Source: Lentzea nigeriaca (GTDB lineage Bacteria > Actinomycetota > Actinomycetes > Mycobacteriales > Pseudonocardiaceae). From it: 64,000 bases of DNA. The position numbers and the translations under genes were made by a program. The stretch is from positions 1-64,000 of the forward strand of contig NZ_JAFBCX010000011.1 of the NCBI RefSeq assembly GCF_016907955.1, read 5' to 3'. Of this stretch, positions 62,517 through 64,000 are shown piece by piece. The number at the start of each line of letters is the position of its first letter. Within the stretch, counting starts at the first letter, position 1. The notes beneath the pieces were generated by a model. That model ran no database searches. It was given only the letters and a program-made list of their open reading frames with translations, and had not been told where the DNA came from.

Positions 62517-64000
62517 GTGGCGAACGGCAGTGCGAAGCGACGTCCCACCATCGGGATGATCACCGCTGGCCCGCTCATCGAGCTCGCCGGCGAGCAGTGG
62601 CGCGGTGTCAGTGACGGCGCCCAGCGCCTCGGGTGCGACCTGCTGTGCTTCGCCGGCAGCGAGCTGGACCACCCGGATCCGCACAAACGTCGTGCCAACA
62701 CTGTTTATGACCTCATCTCGCCGAACCGGATCGATGCGCTCGTCGTGTGGGCTACGCGCGTGGGGCAGCTCGTCGGGACTGGGGGCATGCAGGAGTTCGT
62801 CAAGCGGTACGCGCCGATGCCGATTGTGAGTGTGGAGACCTCTCTCGCACAGTGGCCGACCATCTTGATGGACAACCAAGGCGGCATGGAACAGGCCGTC
62901 GACCACCTCGTCGAGGTGCACGGCAAACGCCGCATCGCGTTCATCAGGGGGCCGCAAACGCACGCGGGCGCCCAAGAGCGGTTCCAGGGGTACCTGAACT
63001 CGTTGCGCAGGCACGGGATTCCGTACGATCCCGACCTCGTCACCATGCCGGGATCGTTCATCTGGGAACCGATCGGCGCAGCCGACGCCGTGCGCAGGAT
63101 GGTCAGGGGTGTCGCAGGCCCGCCGGACGCCATCGCCGCGGCCAACGACGACTACGCCATCGGCGTCGTGTCCGCGTTGGAGCAGATGGGCTTCCGCACG
63201 CCAGAGGACATCGCGGTCGTCGGGTACGACAACCACACCAACGTCCGCACGCACGACCTCGGCTACATGACCGTCACGGGCGACGGGCAGCGCGACCGGG
63301 TGCGGCGCGAGGTGAACATCGACGCGGCGACGCCCGCGTTCACCACCGTGCGCGCGCCGTTCCACGAGATGGGGGTCCGTGCCGCGGAGCTGGCGCTGGC
63401 GCTCGTCAAGGGTGAACCGACGCCGGCGCGGCAGACCATGCCGACCGAGCTGATCGTCAGGCGGTCGTGCGGCTGCCTGCCGTCCGGGCCCGGCGACCAC
63501 GCCCCCGCGCACGGCCCGCTGAACATCTCCGAGTCGGCCACGGCGGCGACGGTGGCGGACCACCTGCGCAGCTCGCTCGGACCACTCTCGGCGAAGCTCC
63601 CGGACAGCTGGGCCGAGCAGCTGATCGTCGAGCTGATGGCGGCAGGGCGTGGTGAGGTCGAGGGCGCGGAGTTCCTCCAGCTGCTGGCCGAGTACATCCG
63701 CGCGAGTGCGCGCGCCGGGTGCCAGCCCGAACGCTGGTGGCCACCGCTGTTCGACCTCCATCGGTTCGTGACGGCACGGATCAGCGACGCCACGCTCATC
63801 AACGACCTGTGGCTGCGCGTGCAGCTCCTCGTCGGCGATGCGTTCGCCACGGACGCACGCTTCAAATATCTCTCGCACGAGCGTCACGACCAGACGGTGC
63901 GCGAAGCAGGTCAACGGCTCATCGCGTCGCGCGACGTCGACGAGCTGACGAACGCCCTCAACGAGGAACTCCCCCGGCTCGGCATCCCCGGATGCCACGT
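62517..64000 (+). CDS. LacI/periplasmic-binding-like sensor without HTH, partial (runs off the window)
   Basis: An open frame of at least 494 codons continuing beyond the right edge. Residues ~8-320 are a LacI-type ligand-binding fold: KRRPTIGMITAGPLIELAGE, MDNQGGMEQAVDHLVEVHGK, IAAANDDYAIGVVSALEQMG and VVGYDNHT. There is no helix-turn-helix before it and no signal peptide, so it is probably a cytosolic sensor. A helical region (~330-490) follows, likely leading to an output domain (GGDEF, kinase or similar) outside the window. GTG start with GGGGG upstream. It diverges from the broken LRV gene. Confidence 0.82.
   Translation, partial: MANGSAKRRPTIGMITAGPLIELAGEQWRGVSDGAQRLGCDLLCFAGSELDHPDPHKRRANTVYDLISPNRIDALVVWATRVGQLVGTGGMQEFVKRYAPMPIVSVETSLAQWPTILMDNQGGMEQAVDHLVEVHGKRRIAFIRGPQTHAGAQERFQGYLNSLRRHGIPYDPDLVTMPGSFIWEPIGAADAVRRMVRGVAGPPDAIAAANDDYAIGVVSALEQMGFRTPEDIAVVGYDNHTNVRTHDLGYMTVTGDGQRDRVRREVNIDAATPAFTTVRAPFHEMGVRAAELALALVKGEPTPARQTMPTELIVRRSCGCLPSGPGDHAPAHGPLNISESATAATVADHLRSSLGPLSAKLPDSWAEQLIVELMAAGRGEVEGAEFLQLLAEYIRASARAGCQPERWWPPLFDLHRFVTARISDATLINDLWLRVQLLVGDAFATDARFKYLSHERHDQTVREAGQRLIASRDVDELTNALNEELPRLGIPGCH

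Overview
The window is high-GC actinobacterial DNA with GTG-rich starts, four-base ATGA/GTGA stop-start overlaps and many likely leaderless promoters. Gene content points to the order Pseudonocardiales (Lentzea/Saccharothrix/Amycolatopsis-like): a conservon (cvnABCD), mptB beside a suf operon, a DUF574 methyltransferase and OpcA. The genus is an inference. No insertion sequence, integrase, phage gene or CRISPR array was seen.

Layout. 1-400: the 5' end of a 16S rRNA gene on the minus strand with its leader and promoter. 0.4-5.6 kb: an F420-type nitroreductase-like gene, a lycopene cyclase, an EAL-CBS-GGDEF protein, a carboxylate-amine ligase behind a hairpin that can mask its ribosome binding site, and a DUF574 methyltransferase. 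5.6-8.9 kb: a coupled minus-strand terpenoid cassette (class II diterpene-cyclase-like protein, cytochrome P450, UbiA-fold protein). 9.4-10.25 kb: an unusual array of seven nearly abutting tRNA genes preceded by a 29-residue membrane-peptide gene. 10.6-17.2 kb: the suf iron-sulfur operon sufR-B-D-Rieske-C-S-U-T. 17.3-18.8 kb: mptB. 18.8-26 kb: an EthD-like gene between 27-bp inverted repeats, a giant patatin-like protein, a DMT-glycosyltransferase fusion and a DUF998 protein. 26-28.7 kb: an ABC exporter and ctaA (heme A synthase). 28.7-51.3 kb: accessory genes (ankyrin protein, GbsR/MarR regulator, DinB-like protein, conservon, acetate-type symporter, hydrolase, ATP-grasp, DUF885 peptidase, MFS, qor, FKBP, two unknown membrane or cupin-like genes, HD protein, HelD, CHAT-like protein). 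51.3-60.6 kb: ctaB diverging from tkt-tal-pgi-zwf-opcA-pgl. 60.7-64 kb: a GNAT protein, a broken leucine-rich-repeat-variant gene and a periplasmic-binding-protein-like sensor that runs off the window.

The backbone suf/mptB/ABC/ctaA/qor/ctaB/tkt/tal/zwf/opcA/pgl keeps the gene order and relative orientation known from Mycobacterium tuberculosis (Rv1445c-Rv1466 region). The genes between are lineage-specific. The backbone joins Fe-S assembly, heme A supply for cytochrome oxidase (CtaB makes heme O, CtaA heme A) and NADPH production by the oxidative pentose phosphate pathway. The most novel-looking parts are the terpenoid cassette, the tRNA array with its small upstream gene, and the membrane-anchored and CHAT-like proteins of unknown role.
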